A stretch of 64,000 nucleotides of DNA from Dyadobacter sp. CY323. GTDB lineage: Bacteria > Bacteroidota > Bacteroidia > Cytophagales > Spirosomataceae. The position numbers were made by a program, and so were the translations under genes. Each line of letters begins with the position of its first letter. Position 1 is the stretch's first letter. Below the pieces are notes generated by a model. The model ran no database searches. It was not told the origin of the DNA and saw only the letters and a list, made by a program, of their open reading frames with translations. Positions 16,924 to 26,327 of the stretch are shown in pieces. The stretch is from positions 725,574 through 789,573 of the forward strand of contig NZ_JAJUXH010000001.1 of NCBI RefSeq assembly GCF_021390245.1, given 5' to 3'.

Positions 16924-18167
16924 TTCCGGATATCTTTTTCGGGATTGAATTTGATCAAAAACGGTGAGCTCAGGTCACCCTTGCCCGTTAAGCGACGCCG
17001 ACCGGCAAAGTACAGGTTTCCGTCTTTGTCCCTGATGTCCGAGCCAGTAGCCTCGGTAATGGCAGTAGTAGGGTATTCTTTCAGAATGGTCTTTTTCCCG
17101 GTAGCAGGATCATATTCCACCAAAACCGTTTTGTCTTTCAAAACATAATTACCGTGTCCTCCGATGATGTAGTAGAGCTTGCCATTAGTGCCAATGTTCA
17201 GATTAGGCACATAAGGCCCCCAGGACACTGCCTTGCCAGTATCAATAACCCCACCCAGATCTTCCACCTTGCCAATTCCTTCTTTCTCGGGATGAAATGC
17301 GATGAGTTTTGCGCCGTAGGTGACCAGGTAGATAATCCCTTTGGCTTCGTCTTTAGCGTAGGCGGTAACTCCCGTAATGATTTTTGAGCCGGGCGTACCG
17401 GCAAAAGCCGGCAGGCTTTCACGCGCAAACACCAGGGTGTCCCGCTCTTTTTCGTACTTCACCAGACGTTGCCTCCAATCCACATAATAGCAGTTTCCCC
17501 AGGAGTCCGTGAACAATACACGGGGAACGTGTGAGCTGGCCAGGCGGCCAAAGTCGCGCAGGTCGTTTTTGGCCGGGTCGAACACGAGAAAATGCGCCTG
17601 CGGGTAGGTAATGCCATAAAGCGTTCCCGTTTTCGGGTCAATCTCAATGTCTTTGATACTTTCGTATGGCAAGCCCATTCCCAGGTTTTTCAGGTCGCCT
17701 GTCTTTGGGTCCCATTTCATAAAAAAGCCTCCGGCATAACCCTGAGGGTGTTCCATCAGGTATTCCTCCCGCGATTCGCCGCCGTCTGTGGAGAAGTAAA
17801 TGGAGCCGTCCGGTGAGGCAACGATTTTGGAATGTATTTTTCCCTGCCATTGAAACTTGCGCAAATGCGCCATGTCGCCGATGAACCCATTCAGTTTCAT
17901 CGAATTTTGGGCCGGATCAAAAGTATACAAGCCAATTTTATTGCTGTGGTTGGTAACCCCGATATGCACGGTGTTGGAGGCTGCATTGTACCCGATCGAA
18001 CCCCAGGTGGAGTGCGCCTCCGGAAAATCAGGATACTCGATAAAGGCAATGTTCTTTTCGGTGGTTGCGGATTTCTGGGCAAAGGCGGTTTTAAACCCTG
18101 GCGCCAGTAGTAAACCGGCGACCAGGGATGCTCCTGCAAATAGTCCGTTAAAAGAGCGAAAATTCAT
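16920..18167 (-). CDS. Secreted beta-propeller-like protein, second of a tandem pair
   Basis: The 415-residue protein has a signal peptide ('LVAGLLLAPGFKTAFAQ') and blade motifs such as 'NTVHIGVTNHSNKIGLYTFD', 'GTLYGITYPQAHFLVFDP' and 'GIIYLVTYGAKLIAFHP'. It aligns by motif order with the neighbouring 400-residue propeller; for example 'LYGITYP' matches 'LYGISYP'. It is the third gene of the operon, 24 bases after SusD. A surface or periplasmic role in glycan binding or cleavage is plausible from context; the specific function is unknown. Confidence 0.75.
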   Translation of the reverse strand: MNFRSFNGLFAGASLVAGLLLAPGFKTAFAQKSATTEKNIAFIEYPDFPEAHSTWGSIGYNAASNTVHIGVTNHSNKIGLYTFDPAQNSMKLNGFIGDMAHLRKFQWQGKIHSKIVASPDGSIYFSTDGGESREEYLMEHPQGYAGGFFMKWDPKTGDLKNLGMGLPYESIKDIEIDPKTGTLYGITYPQAHFLVFDPAKNDLRDFGRLASSHVPRVLFTDSWGNCYYVDWRQRLVKYEKERDTLVFARESLPAFAGTPGSKIITGVTAYAKDEAKGIIYLVTYGAKLIAFHPEKEGIGKVEDLGGVIDTGKAVSWGPYVPNLNIGTNGKLYYIIGGHGNYVLKDKTVLVEYDPATGKKTILKEYPTTAITEATGSDIRDKDGNLYFAGRRRLTGKGDLSSPFLIKFNPEKDIRK

Positions 18168-18191
18168 AAGATGCTGTTTGAAATAACGGTA

Positions 18192-19757
18192 TCAGTTTTT
18201 GTCCCACCATAATGGTGTAATGATCTTGTCTTGCCCATTCAGGAGACTTACAGCTTTGCGGGTTTCGTCCCCGTTCGACTGGTACTCAGCCGTCAGGAAT
18301 GGAAGCCGGCGGATCCATTTGCTGCTTGGATCTGGAATATCGGGATTATCCGACGTGGTGATTGGATAAAGGTCAAAAATTTTGTGGGTGCGACGATAAG
18401 AAGCCCATGCCTCGCGGCCATCAGGAAACAATGCCAGCCATTTCTGTACGGCGATCTGCTCTCTCTGCACAGCCGCATTGGACGGATCAAATTTCACAGG
18501 TACATGGGTAAGCGCAGGGCTGTTGAACATATCCTGAGGGGCCACCGGCGTTTTGGTGCTGCTCACATAAGCATTGATGGCAGCCTGATCGGTAATGCCC
18601 CACTGCTTCATTGAATTGATGATACCTCCTTCATAGAGCTCCTTCGGAGTGCCGCCCATATTCCAGCCCAGCATAGCGCCTTCTGCGCGCAGCAGGTAAG
18701 CTTCCGCAGTGCTCATGACGTTGGCTGGGGTAGACAGGTAGCTGGCAATACCACCCGATGCAGGTGACGACCACCGCGGACCCACGTGCGAGGCTGCTTT
18801 TGCAACATTCATCGGAAGAGAAACCTCCGCCGTTTTCAGACCATTGCGGACGCCTTCGTAAGTATTGGTATTCAAAGCAGGAAGAAAATAGACCGAAATG
18901 CGGGGGTCCTCGTAGCCTTTCAGCACCGACTCCATAGCCGCAGACATCCGGGCTTCATTGTAATCCGACTGCGCCGAAAGGGAATTTCCGTCCAGATTGT
19001 TTTTCTTCGCGAGGGCATCATCATCGGGGCTGCTCGTAAACACGCCGCCGCTGAAAGCCGCTTCTCCTTCCGTTTTGGCTCTCGCCGGATCAACATCCGA
19101 GATCCGTATCGCCAGCCTGAGGCGCAATGTGTTGGCGAATTTTAACCATTTCGCTGCATCGCCGCCATAAATAAGATCGAAGCTGCCGAAAGGTTTTTCG
19201 CTCGTTTTAGTCTTGAGTACATTGGTTGCAGCGGCAAGCCTTTTGAAAAAATCGTCGTAGATCTTATCCTGAGGATCATAAGCCACCGATTTGCCGGGAA
19301 TACCCGCTTTGAAATACGGAATAGGTCCCCAGTAATCGGTATGGCGGTGAAATGTGTAAACCCACCAGATGTTTGCAATGGCATATTCTGCCGAATTGGG
19401 GTCTGTTTTTTCAAAGATGGTCTGCAATTGCGGCACTATTTCGGTATACTGGGCATTCCAGGGACTGGCCGCAAAGCCCATATCGATAATGAGCCGGTCG
19501 GATGACCAGGAAGGAGATATATTGGCAAGGTACTGTGCATATTGATCTCCGTGAAAAACGTCGCCGACCTGATCGTTCCACCGCACGGCACTGATGGCCT
19601 TCGAAAACAGATAGGGCATTTCGGCCGCGCCAATGGACATTACTGCATTTTTATCTGTATTTATTTCTTCGTAATTGTCTGTACAGGAAGTGCTTACGGC
19701 CGTCAGCAATAAAGCAGCGCAGGAGTAGGGGATGATTTTTTTGAATACGCGTTTCAT
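18192..19757 (-). CDS. SusD-like lipoprotein (SusD_like_2 type)
   Basis: The 521-residue protein has a lipoprotein signal with Cys25 ('LLTAVSTSC') followed by 'TDNYEEINTDKNAV', the typical start of the SusD-like-2 subfamily. Other marks are 'NIWWVYTFHRHTDYWGPIPY', 'KWLKFANTLRLRLAIRISDV' and 'YLLRAEGAMLGWNMGG'. It lies 28 bases after its SusC partner and heads the accessory genes of the operon. It should bind the substrate at the surface. This subfamily differs from that of the SusD proteins at 1021, 45064 and 51012, but matches the one at 31774. Confidence 0.93.
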   Translation of the reverse strand: MKRVFKKIIPYSCAALLLTAVSTSCTDNYEEINTDKNAVMSIGAAEMPYLFSKAISAVRWNDQVGDVFHGDQYAQYLANISPSWSSDRLIIDMGFAASPWNAQYTEIVPQLQTIFEKTDPNSAEYAIANIWWVYTFHRHTDYWGPIPYFKAGIPGKSVAYDPQDKIYDDFFKRLAAATNVLKTKTSEKPFGSFDLIYGGDAAKWLKFANTLRLRLAIRISDVDPARAKTEGEAAFSGGVFTSSPDDDALAKKNNLDGNSLSAQSDYNEARMSAAMESVLKGYEDPRISVYFLPALNTNTYEGVRNGLKTAEVSLPMNVAKAASHVGPRWSSPASGGIASYLSTPANVMSTAEAYLLRAEGAMLGWNMGGTPKELYEGGIINSMKQWGITDQAAINAYVSSTKTPVAPQDMFNSPALTHVPVKFDPSNAAVQREQIAVQKWLALFPDGREAWASYRRTHKIFDLYPITTSDNPDIPDPSSKWIRRLPFLTAEYQSNGDETRKAVSLLNGQDKIITPLWWDKN

Positions 19758-19785
19758 AGTAGCTTATTTTTTGGGGGTTTGGACC

Positions 19786-22700
19786 TTAAAAATTCAGTTT
19801 CAGATTGAGGCCAATGCTCCGGGTGGATGGCAATGCACCGTACTCCACGCCGGCAAAGTCATTACCATTGCCATTGCTGATGTCCGGATCAAACCAGAGC
19901 TTTCTCTTGCCAACTCCCGGAATATCCAGGATCGAGCTTCCCCGGTAAATCCAGAAAAGGTTGCGCGCCACGAGGGAAATGTAAATGTCCTTGATCGGCA
20001 GCTTGGCCGACAGAGGCACCTTGTAACCCAGCGATACTTCCCGCAGACGGATGTTGGTGGCGTCGTAAGCAAAGAATTCGCCGGTCCCGGTACGTTTACC
20101 CGAGGCAGTTTGCCAGAACTGCTGGGCGGTAATGGTTTGTTTTACAGGCTCACCTTTCAGATTCACCCCTTTCAGGTCCCAGCCGCCTTCGCGGTAGGGG
20201 AGCGTACCTTCCGTCAAACCACTGAACGCGATGTTCTGCTCGGTACCAGATACCAGGATTCCCCCAAAACGACCGTCTACCAGTGCTCTGAGTGAAAAGC
20301 CTTTGTAATTGAAGGTATTGGTGATACCCATATTGGCCTTCGGATTGAAATTGCCGATCACTCCCGGCTGGTCACCTGAAACGCGCGTCGTCATGGGTGT
20401 GCCATTGGCATTCACAACATAGTTTCCACTGTTATCACGCTTCCATTGGTAGGAGATAATGTCCCCGTAACTGCCACCCACCATAATCTGAGGCTGGGCG
20501 CCGAAATCCAGGTGTCCGCCGAGATATACGACTTTCAGCTGGTCTGTGAGCGATATTACCTTGTTCCGGTTTAAGCCAAAATTGAGGTCTATGTTCCAGT
20601 CGAAGCCTGATGTTTTGAGCGGTGTGGCATTTAGCACGAATTCCAAACCCCTGTTTTGTATGTTACCCGCATTGATGTACTGTCTGGAATACCCGGTTGC
20701 ATTCGGTACGCTGATAGACAGCAGCTGGTTCTTCGAATTGCTTTTGTAATAAGTGGCAGTGAAGCCCAGGCGGTTGCCGTAAAATTTGGCTTCCACAGTG
20801 GCCTCCTGGCTTTGTACGATCTCTGGTTTCAGGCCCGGCAGAGGTAAGGTAGTGTTACGGGTAAGGTATCCGTTGCCGGCACCCGGCGTGTACCTGTACG
20901 AAGGTACCAACAGACCGAACTGGCCTCCGTTGCCGACCTCTGCATAGTTAAGGCTGGCTTTCAGGAATGAGATCGCTTTGGGCATCGTAATGAGGTCGGA
21001 AACGACGGCCGAACCTCCCAGCGAGAAGTACTGAAATGAGTGTGGAGCAGGCAGCCGCGAATCCCAATCGTTACGTAAACTCCCTTCCAGGAACAAGGCA
21101 TCTTTGTACGAGAAGCTGGCCTGACCGAATATGGATTGGGTCCGGATATGCCAGCCGGAAGGCGTCATAACGGGATTGGTAGCTAGCAAAAGGCTGAATT
21201 TATTGGCGACATTCAGACCGTCCGCCACATTGGTGATCTGGTCGAAGGCGCGGTCCTGATAAATGGCGCCGAAATTATAGCTAACTGTAAAGTCGCTGCC
21301 CAGCTTGTTATTACCGTCCAGGATCGCCTCATACCATTGTTGCGTACTTTTGGATTCTGCCACAGAAAAATATCCGCCGGGTTTATTGGCCCATTGCCAG
21401 GTATCCTGCGACGTGCGGCGTTCCTGTTTTTCGAAAACTTTGTCCAGGTTGGCACGTCCGGTAATGTTCAGCCAGGGTGTCAATGCGTATTTGGCCGACA
21501 GAAAACCGACTACCTTATTGGTGTATATGTCAAGAATGTCGTGGTTCACTACCCAGTAAGGATTTCCGTACACTCTGTTTGCCGTAGTAGGCCAGGCGGC
21601 AGGTGTCAGAACACCTACGCTATTAGTGGTCGCGTAATTTTGAGCGTCTTCGGTACTGTAATTGCGCGGGATCTGATAAATATCGAAGACCGGCTTGTTG
21701 CCTTCGCCGTAACGCGGGCGGGCATCGATCTTTTGGCTGAAATACGTAATCTTCGAGTCGACCGTCAGACGCTTGCCCAGCTGATTGGTCATCCTCAGGT
21801 TGATATTGTGGTTCGAAAGCTTGTTTTTTGGTATGATACCAGACACGTTGCTATTGGTGTATGACAAATAATTCTGTACCCGGTCCGTTCCGCCAGCCAC
21901 GCTGATTGAGTTATGGTTATTGACCCCGGTGGTAAAGAAGTCGCGGACGTTATTGGGCTGTGCCGTATAACTCCGTGGATTTCCCTGGATGTTGGTATAT
22001 TCCTGGCCTTCCATTCTGGCACCCCAGCTATCGCCGATAGAAGGGTTCAGTACTCCCAGGTTTCCTTGTCCGTAGGTGTTTTGGAAAAAAGGCAATGCAA
22101 ATGGCGTCTCTACGGTTACACCTGTATTGACATTAACTGTCGCCTTGCCGCTCGTGCCTCTTTTTGTAGTGATGACAATCACCCCGTTACCTGCCTGGCT
22201 GCCGTATAGCGCAGCCGCAGCGGCTCCCCGCAATACGTTCACCGACTCAATATCATCGGGATTGATGCTTGTAATGGAACTGTTCGGCACACCGTCAACC
22301 ACGACCAGCGCGCCGTTCTCGCCGGCAATGGAACTGTTGCCCCGCAGAACGACCCTGGCATCACTGCCGACCCCGCCGGAACTTTGGGTGATCAATGCAT
22401 TTACAATCTTTCCCTGGAACGAATTGAGCAGGTTGTTTGCATCGCGAACCTCATTCAGCTGCTTTGGTTCCACTTTTTGGGTCGCGTAGGTAAGTGCCTT
22501 GGTTTTCCGGCTGATCCCGAGGGCAGTCACTACCACCTGGTCGAGCTGGGTAGCGTCAGGGGTCAATTGCACCGTCATGAACTCCTGGCTCACAGGGACT
22601 TCTTTGATCCGGTAGCCGATAAAACTAATGGTCAATACGGCAGATTCGTCTGTGACAGTAATCTGAAAATCGCCGCTGGCGTCACTGAGTACACCAGTAG

Positions 22701-22887
22701 TTGTCCCTTTAACGGTAACCGATGCGCCGGGCAATGCAGCCCCGGTCTCATCCAGGACTTTCCCTTTGACGACCAGTTGTTTGTGTCTGGTTTTTGAAGA
22801 CAGCGAAGCCGGGGATGCGGTTTTCTCCGCGAACAATTTTAACCCGGCGCTCATAAAAAATAGCAGGAGGAGTAACGTACGTGCCAT
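19786..22887 (-). CDS. SusC/RagA-family TonB-linked outer membrane transporter
   Basis: The 1,033-residue protein has a signal peptide (1-20), then a carboxypeptidase-regulatory-like domain ('VKGKVLDETGAALPGASVTV', about 45-125). A SusC signature 'LDQVVVTALGISRKTKAL' is followed by the TonB plug ('VVLRGNSSIAGENGALVVVD', 'ALYGSQAGNGVIVITTKRG') and a long beta-barrel to a terminal aromatic residue. There is no STN domain, so it is not expected to signal to a FecR. It is the first gene of the eight-gene operon ending at 7975. Just before the ATG the coding strand reads acctaaaacc, a leader motif shared with the SusC at 33261-36518. Confidence 0.95.
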   Translation of the reverse strand: MARTLLLLLFFMSAGLKLFAEKTASPASLSSKTRHKQLVVKGKVLDETGAALPGASVTVKGTTTGVLSDASGDFQITVTDESAVLTISFIGYRIKEVPVSQEFMTVQLTPDATQLDQVVVTALGISRKTKALTYATQKVEPKQLNEVRDANNLLNSFQGKIVNALITQSSGGVGSDARVVLRGNSSIAGENGALVVVDGVPNSSITSINPDDIESVNVLRGAAAAALYGSQAGNGVIVITTKRGTSGKATVNVNTGVTVETPFALPFFQNTYGQGNLGVLNPSIGDSWGARMEGQEYTNIQGNPRSYTAQPNNVRDFFTTGVNNHNSISVAGGTDRVQNYLSYTNSNVSGIIPKNKLSNHNINLRMTNQLGKRLTVDSKITYFSQKIDARPRYGEGNKPVFDIYQIPRNYSTEDAQNYATTNSVGVLTPAAWPTTANRVYGNPYWVVNHDILDIYTNKVVGFLSAKYALTPWLNITGRANLDKVFEKQERRTSQDTWQWANKPGGYFSVAESKSTQQWYEAILDGNNKLGSDFTVSYNFGAIYQDRAFDQITNVADGLNVANKFSLLLATNPVMTPSGWHIRTQSIFGQASFSYKDALFLEGSLRNDWDSRLPAPHSFQYFSLGGSAVVSDLITMPKAISFLKASLNYAEVGNGGQFGLLVPSYRYTPGAGNGYLTRNTTLPLPGLKPEIVQSQEATVEAKFYGNRLGFTATYYKSNSKNQLLSISVPNATGYSRQYINAGNIQNRGLEFVLNATPLKTSGFDWNIDLNFGLNRNKVISLTDQLKVVYLGGHLDFGAQPQIMVGGSYGDIISYQWKRDNSGNYVVNANGTPMTTRVSGDQPGVIGNFNPKANMGITNTFNYKGFSLRALVDGRFGGILVSGTEQNIAFSGLTEGTLPYREGGWDLKGVNLKGEPVKQTITAQQFWQTASGKRTGTGEFFAYDATNIRLREVSLGYKVPLSAKLPIKDIYISLVARNLFWIYRGSSILDIPGVGKRKLWFDPDISNGNGNDFAGVEYGALPSTRSIGLNLKLNF

Positions 22888-23177
22888 ACTTGAAAAAGGT
22901 TTTAGGTGGAACAGTCTTATGATTACGCTAAAATAAAGAAACTCAATACAAAATGAAATTATTGTTAAATATTTTTCTTTCGATTACTTTCTTTTTTATT
23001 TCTTATTTATAAAATAAACGGATATGGAAGGTATGTGGTGAAGTAATCTTTCGCTTTGATGAAATGGCGGTATGAGTTCAGAGGAAGTATTCAGGCTCCG
23101 AACAGGCAGGGAAAGTTGAATAAAAAAGACATTTCCGGAATGCGGGTAAACCGGCTAATGAAGAAAAGGAGTGGAAA
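22888..23177. other. Intergenic region upstream of the SusC operon
   Basis: These 290 bases separate the EamA stop from the SusC start; both genes are on the minus strand. The half near SusC is AT-rich and should hold the operon promoter, but I could not find a convincing TAnnTTTG and TTTG pair. Apart from the acctaaaacc leader motif next to the SusC start, no gene, repeat or strong hairpin was seen. Confidence 0.5.
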
Positions 23178-24065
23178 TTAACTGTTGCGAACTTCTTCAA
23201 ATCCCATCAGGAGCGCAGCCACAATGGCCAGTACGATGCCCGCTATAATGATTGGGTGCGGAATGGTCTGATATAAGGCCAGTGATAATGCAACCGTGAG
23301 TACCGGCGACAGTGCGGTGGTAATGGGCGCAATGATGATCGCTTTTCCGTAGCGAAACGCATATACCAGGCACAGTGCACCAAATGCATTGAGTGACTGT
23401 ATGATTGCCGAAAGGTAAGGCCCGCTGAAACCCCAATGGATCGGCTGGTTAAAGTCGGTCATATATAATGCCAGGGGAATAAGCATCACGGACGTTACCA
23501 TCATGTAGAAATACAGGCTTTCCGCAGACATGATCTCGTTGGCAAATCGCAGGATATACCCCTGGGCGCCCCAGGCAAACAGCGGTACAGCAGTAAGCAG
23601 CATCCAGGTATAGCCGCTGACCTGCGTGGAGCCAGCGGGCTGGTAGGAAAGCATAAAAATGGAAAACAGGGCGAGAATGACTCCGATCCAGCCCGTTTTG
23701 CCGGTTTTTTCGTGTAGAAACAATACTGCCAGCAGGATGGTCACTACCGGGGTTAATGAGAGTAGCGGAAATACCAGGTAGGCTGGCGCAATGCGTAATG
23801 TGAAGAAAAGTACCAGTTGGCCGCCCGCTCCCAAAAGACCTGCGAGGCTGCCCCAGAGTATGGCGCTTTTGTTGAAATCCAGTTTCCAGCCCTTCATTTT
23901 CAGAGCAGCGAGGGCCGCCGGTACCATAGTAAATGCCCAGACGACGTATCCCAGCGTGGTAGGGAAACCGTTCTTTTCCGGAATCTCAATGACGGCGCCC
24001 CACACTCCGATGAACAGGACGTGAATAATTACGTAGATCAGCCAATTCTTTTTTTCTCTGCTCAT
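23178..24065 (-). CDS. EamA/DMT-family membrane transporter
   Basis: The 295-residue protein shows ten hydrophobic segments in two halves of five, as in drug/metabolite transporters. Examples are 'WLIYVIIHVLFIGVWGAVIE' at the N-terminus, 'YLVFPLLSLTPVVTILLAVL' in the first half and 'IIIAPITTALSPVLTVALSL' in the second, marking the duplicated EamA repeat. It is an inner membrane carrier, perhaps for a sugar or amino acid. The gene follows the S9 peptidase by 60 bases on the same strand, suggesting joint transcription. The substrate is unknown. Confidence 0.88.
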   Translation of the reverse strand: MSREKKNWLIYVIIHVLFIGVWGAVIEIPEKNGFPTTLGYVVWAFTMVPAALAALKMKGWKLDFNKSAILWGSLAGLLGAGGQLVLFFTLRIAPAYLVFPLLSLTPVVTILLAVLFLHEKTGKTGWIGVILALFSIFMLSYQPAGSTQVSGYTWMLLTAVPLFAWGAQGYILRFANEIMSAESLYFYMMVTSVMLIPLALYMTDFNQPIHWGFSGPYLSAIIQSLNAFGALCLVYAFRYGKAIIIAPITTALSPVLTVALSLALYQTIPHPIIIAGIVLAIVAALLMGFEEVRNS

Positions 24066-24125
24066 GAAATTCCGGGGTTCTCTTCTTTTTTGGTTTTGTT
24101 TTGATCTGAAATAAATGCCTGGGGC

Positions 24126-26108
24126 TTATAAGGTAACAGGTACTGATGGTTTTATATGAGTATCAAACCAACCGATCATCCGCTCGTTCAAATCGGCTTT
24201 GCTGCGCGGGCTCAGTTCCGGCCGCCAGCCGTGGCCCTCGCCTTTGTATTGCACGAGCAAGGTATTTACGCCCCGTTTTTTGAGGGCAATGTACATTTCC
24301 TCGGCTTGGGAAAAAGGTACTTCGTTGTCCGTTTCTCCGTGCAACAGCAGTGTTGGAGTGGTTGTCCGGGCTACATTTCGCAGTGGCGAGCATTGCCAGA
24401 GCAGGTCGAACCGGTCGTAGGCACGGCCGCCGAATTCTGATTCCATTAGTGAGTGATACAAAGAAGTACCTGCGAAACTGACCAGATTACTCAGTCCGCC
24501 GTCGGTCACGGCTGCCTGAAAACGGGTGGTTTGTGTGATGATCCAGTTTGTCATATAGCCCCCGTAGCTCTGTCCGGTTACACCCAGTCGTTGTTCATCG
24601 AGCCACGGCTTTTCATTTAAGATAAACTCTACTCCGGCCATTAGATCTTGATAATCAGCGCCTCCCCAGTCCATGATGGTGCCATTGGAGAAGGCTTGTC
24701 CGTAGCCATGGCTGCCGCGTGGATTGATGTAAAGAACCGCATATCCAGCCTGGGAAAGCAAATGCATGCGTTCGTCGAACTCTTGGCCGAACATGTTGTG
24801 CGGCCCGCCGTGGATAAGGAGGATGAGCGGATACCGAAGTGTCTGATCGAAACTAACAGGCGGCATCAGCCATCCTTGTACCGGCGTGCCATCAAAGCTT
24901 TGAAACCAGAATGTCTCTGCCGGTTGCAATTTTTTATTTTCAATCCATTCTGCGTTTTCCTCAGTTACTTGCTCAATGATGGCGCCCTGATTTTTAGTTA
25001 GGAAAATCTCTGCCGGATGGTTCGCGTCTGATTTTACAAACACAAAACCTTCTCCATTGGAATCGAGACAAAACCCGGAAATGCAGCCTGCGCCGCCCTG
25101 GATCATCTCAACTTCTTGGTTAGCAACGGCTACCCGATAAATGGAGGTGTCGCCGCGGTCACCGGCGGTAAAATAGATATACTTTCCAGATGGATGCCAT
25201 CGGATGTGCTCGATTCTCCGGTCGAATGCCTTGGTAAGATATTGGAAGTGTCCGCCGTTGGATGGTATCAGTGCGATGTGTGTATCCTCGGCCGTGCTAT
25301 CGTTGGTGCCGAGTTGCCCTGATGTTGCCAGGAAGGCAATGTAGTTGCCGTCCGGCGACCACGCAGGCTGGTAGGCCATGCCCGTTTGCTCTGTAAGGCG
25401 GGTGATCGTTTGCGAGCCAACATCCACCTTCCAGACGTCGCTCTGCTGAATGCCATCGGGTTCGGCGTGCCGGTTGCTGATGAAAGCTATTACACGACTG
25501 TCGGGTGCCCAGGTAATAGAATGCTCGTTGTGCGGGCCGGGGGTAAGAAGTACAGGTGAACCTCCCGCGGCCGGGATGATATAGATGTGCGTCAGGTCGT
25601 GATCGGCATATACCGGTCTGTCTTTCCCGCCTTTGGATCTGTAAAGAAGATCTTCGATCACCCGAACTCCTGCATTCTCCGTCTCAATGACTGAAATGTC
25701 TGAGCTGAGATAGGCGATATGTTGTCCGTCCGGTGACCAGATGCAATTCTTTTCGGCCAGATGGTTGAAAAAATAGGAAGATTCATGGCGCCGGACCAAA
25801 AACCGGCTTATTTGAGTCTTTAAAGTATAAATATGCAGCTCCCCATTCCCGGTTTCGTATAGAAGTTCGGTGCCGTTGGGTGACCATGCATGCACGGTAC
25901 CCCGTCCTAAACTAGTTTTCGTGGATTTATCCTCAGACAAAAGTATAATCAGGTCATATCGTTCATTCTCATTTATGTCGGCTACCGATACCTGATATAC
26001 GAGGTAATCATTCGCAGGAGACAGCAGGGGTGTGCCCACTTTTCTGATTTTGGATAAATCTTCTGTCACAAGTCCTCGGGGAGAGGTCATTATTTCCTTC
26101 GGGATCAT
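24126..26108 (-). CDS. S9-family prolyl oligopeptidase-type peptidase
   Basis: Read from ATG 26108 the protein has 660 residues. The N-terminal 390 form a WD40-like propeller ('AWSPNGTELLYETGNG', 'IWSPDGQHIAYLSS', 'AWSPDGNYIAFLAT'). The C-terminal 260 are the S9 catalytic domain: 'LILLIHGGPHNMFGQ', 'NPRGSHGYGQ', nucleophile in 'GQSYGGY' (Ser514), acid in 'HGETDNEVPF' (Asp594) and 'GEGHGW' (His626). It has no signal peptide, so cytoplasmic acylaminoacyl- or dipeptidyl-type cleavage of short peptides is likely. The frame extends to 26159, and ATG 26090 is also possible. It is divergent from the AgaS-like gene across a 219-base AT-rich gap. Confidence 0.92.
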   Translation of the reverse strand: MIPKEIMTSPRGLVTEDLSKIRKVGTPLLSPANDYLVYQVSVADINENERYDLIILLSEDKSTKTSLGRGTVHAWSPNGTELLYETGNGELHIYTLKTQISRFLVRRHESSYFFNHLAEKNCIWSPDGQHIAYLSSDISVIETENAGVRVIEDLLYRSKGGKDRPVYADHDLTHIYIIPAAGGSPVLLTPGPHNEHSITWAPDSRVIAFISNRHAEPDGIQQSDVWKVDVGSQTITRLTEQTGMAYQPAWSPDGNYIAFLATSGQLGTNDSTAEDTHIALIPSNGGHFQYLTKAFDRRIEHIRWHPSGKYIYFTAGDRGDTSIYRVAVANQEVEMIQGGAGCISGFCLDSNGEGFVFVKSDANHPAEIFLTKNQGAIIEQVTEENAEWIENKKLQPAETFWFQSFDGTPVQGWLMPPVSFDQTLRYPLILLIHGGPHNMFGQEFDERMHLLSQAGYAVLYINPRGSHGYGQAFSNGTIMDWGGADYQDLMAGVEFILNEKPWLDEQRLGVTGQSYGGYMTNWIITQTTRFQAAVTDGGLSNLVSFAGTSLYHSLMESEFGGRAYDRFDLLWQCSPLRNVARTTTPTLLLHGETDNEVPFSQAEEMYIALKKRGVNTLLVQYKGEGHGWRPELSPRSKADLNERMIGWFDTHIKPSVPVTL

Positions 26109-26327
26109 AAAAAGCGGGTCGGGTAATGATTGTTTCTGTCGGACAAATCTTGTGTGCAACTAAAAGTACGTCAATATATCGTTCGCAAGATAGAAGTAAG
26201 AATAAATAAATTAAAAGAAAGATTTAAAAATGTTTTTTACTTTCGTTTTATGATGTTTAATTTGAAATGTCATAATACTTCATTGGAAAGTATTTAAAAG
26301 TCATCGTTTTCAAATTCCGCGAAAGAA

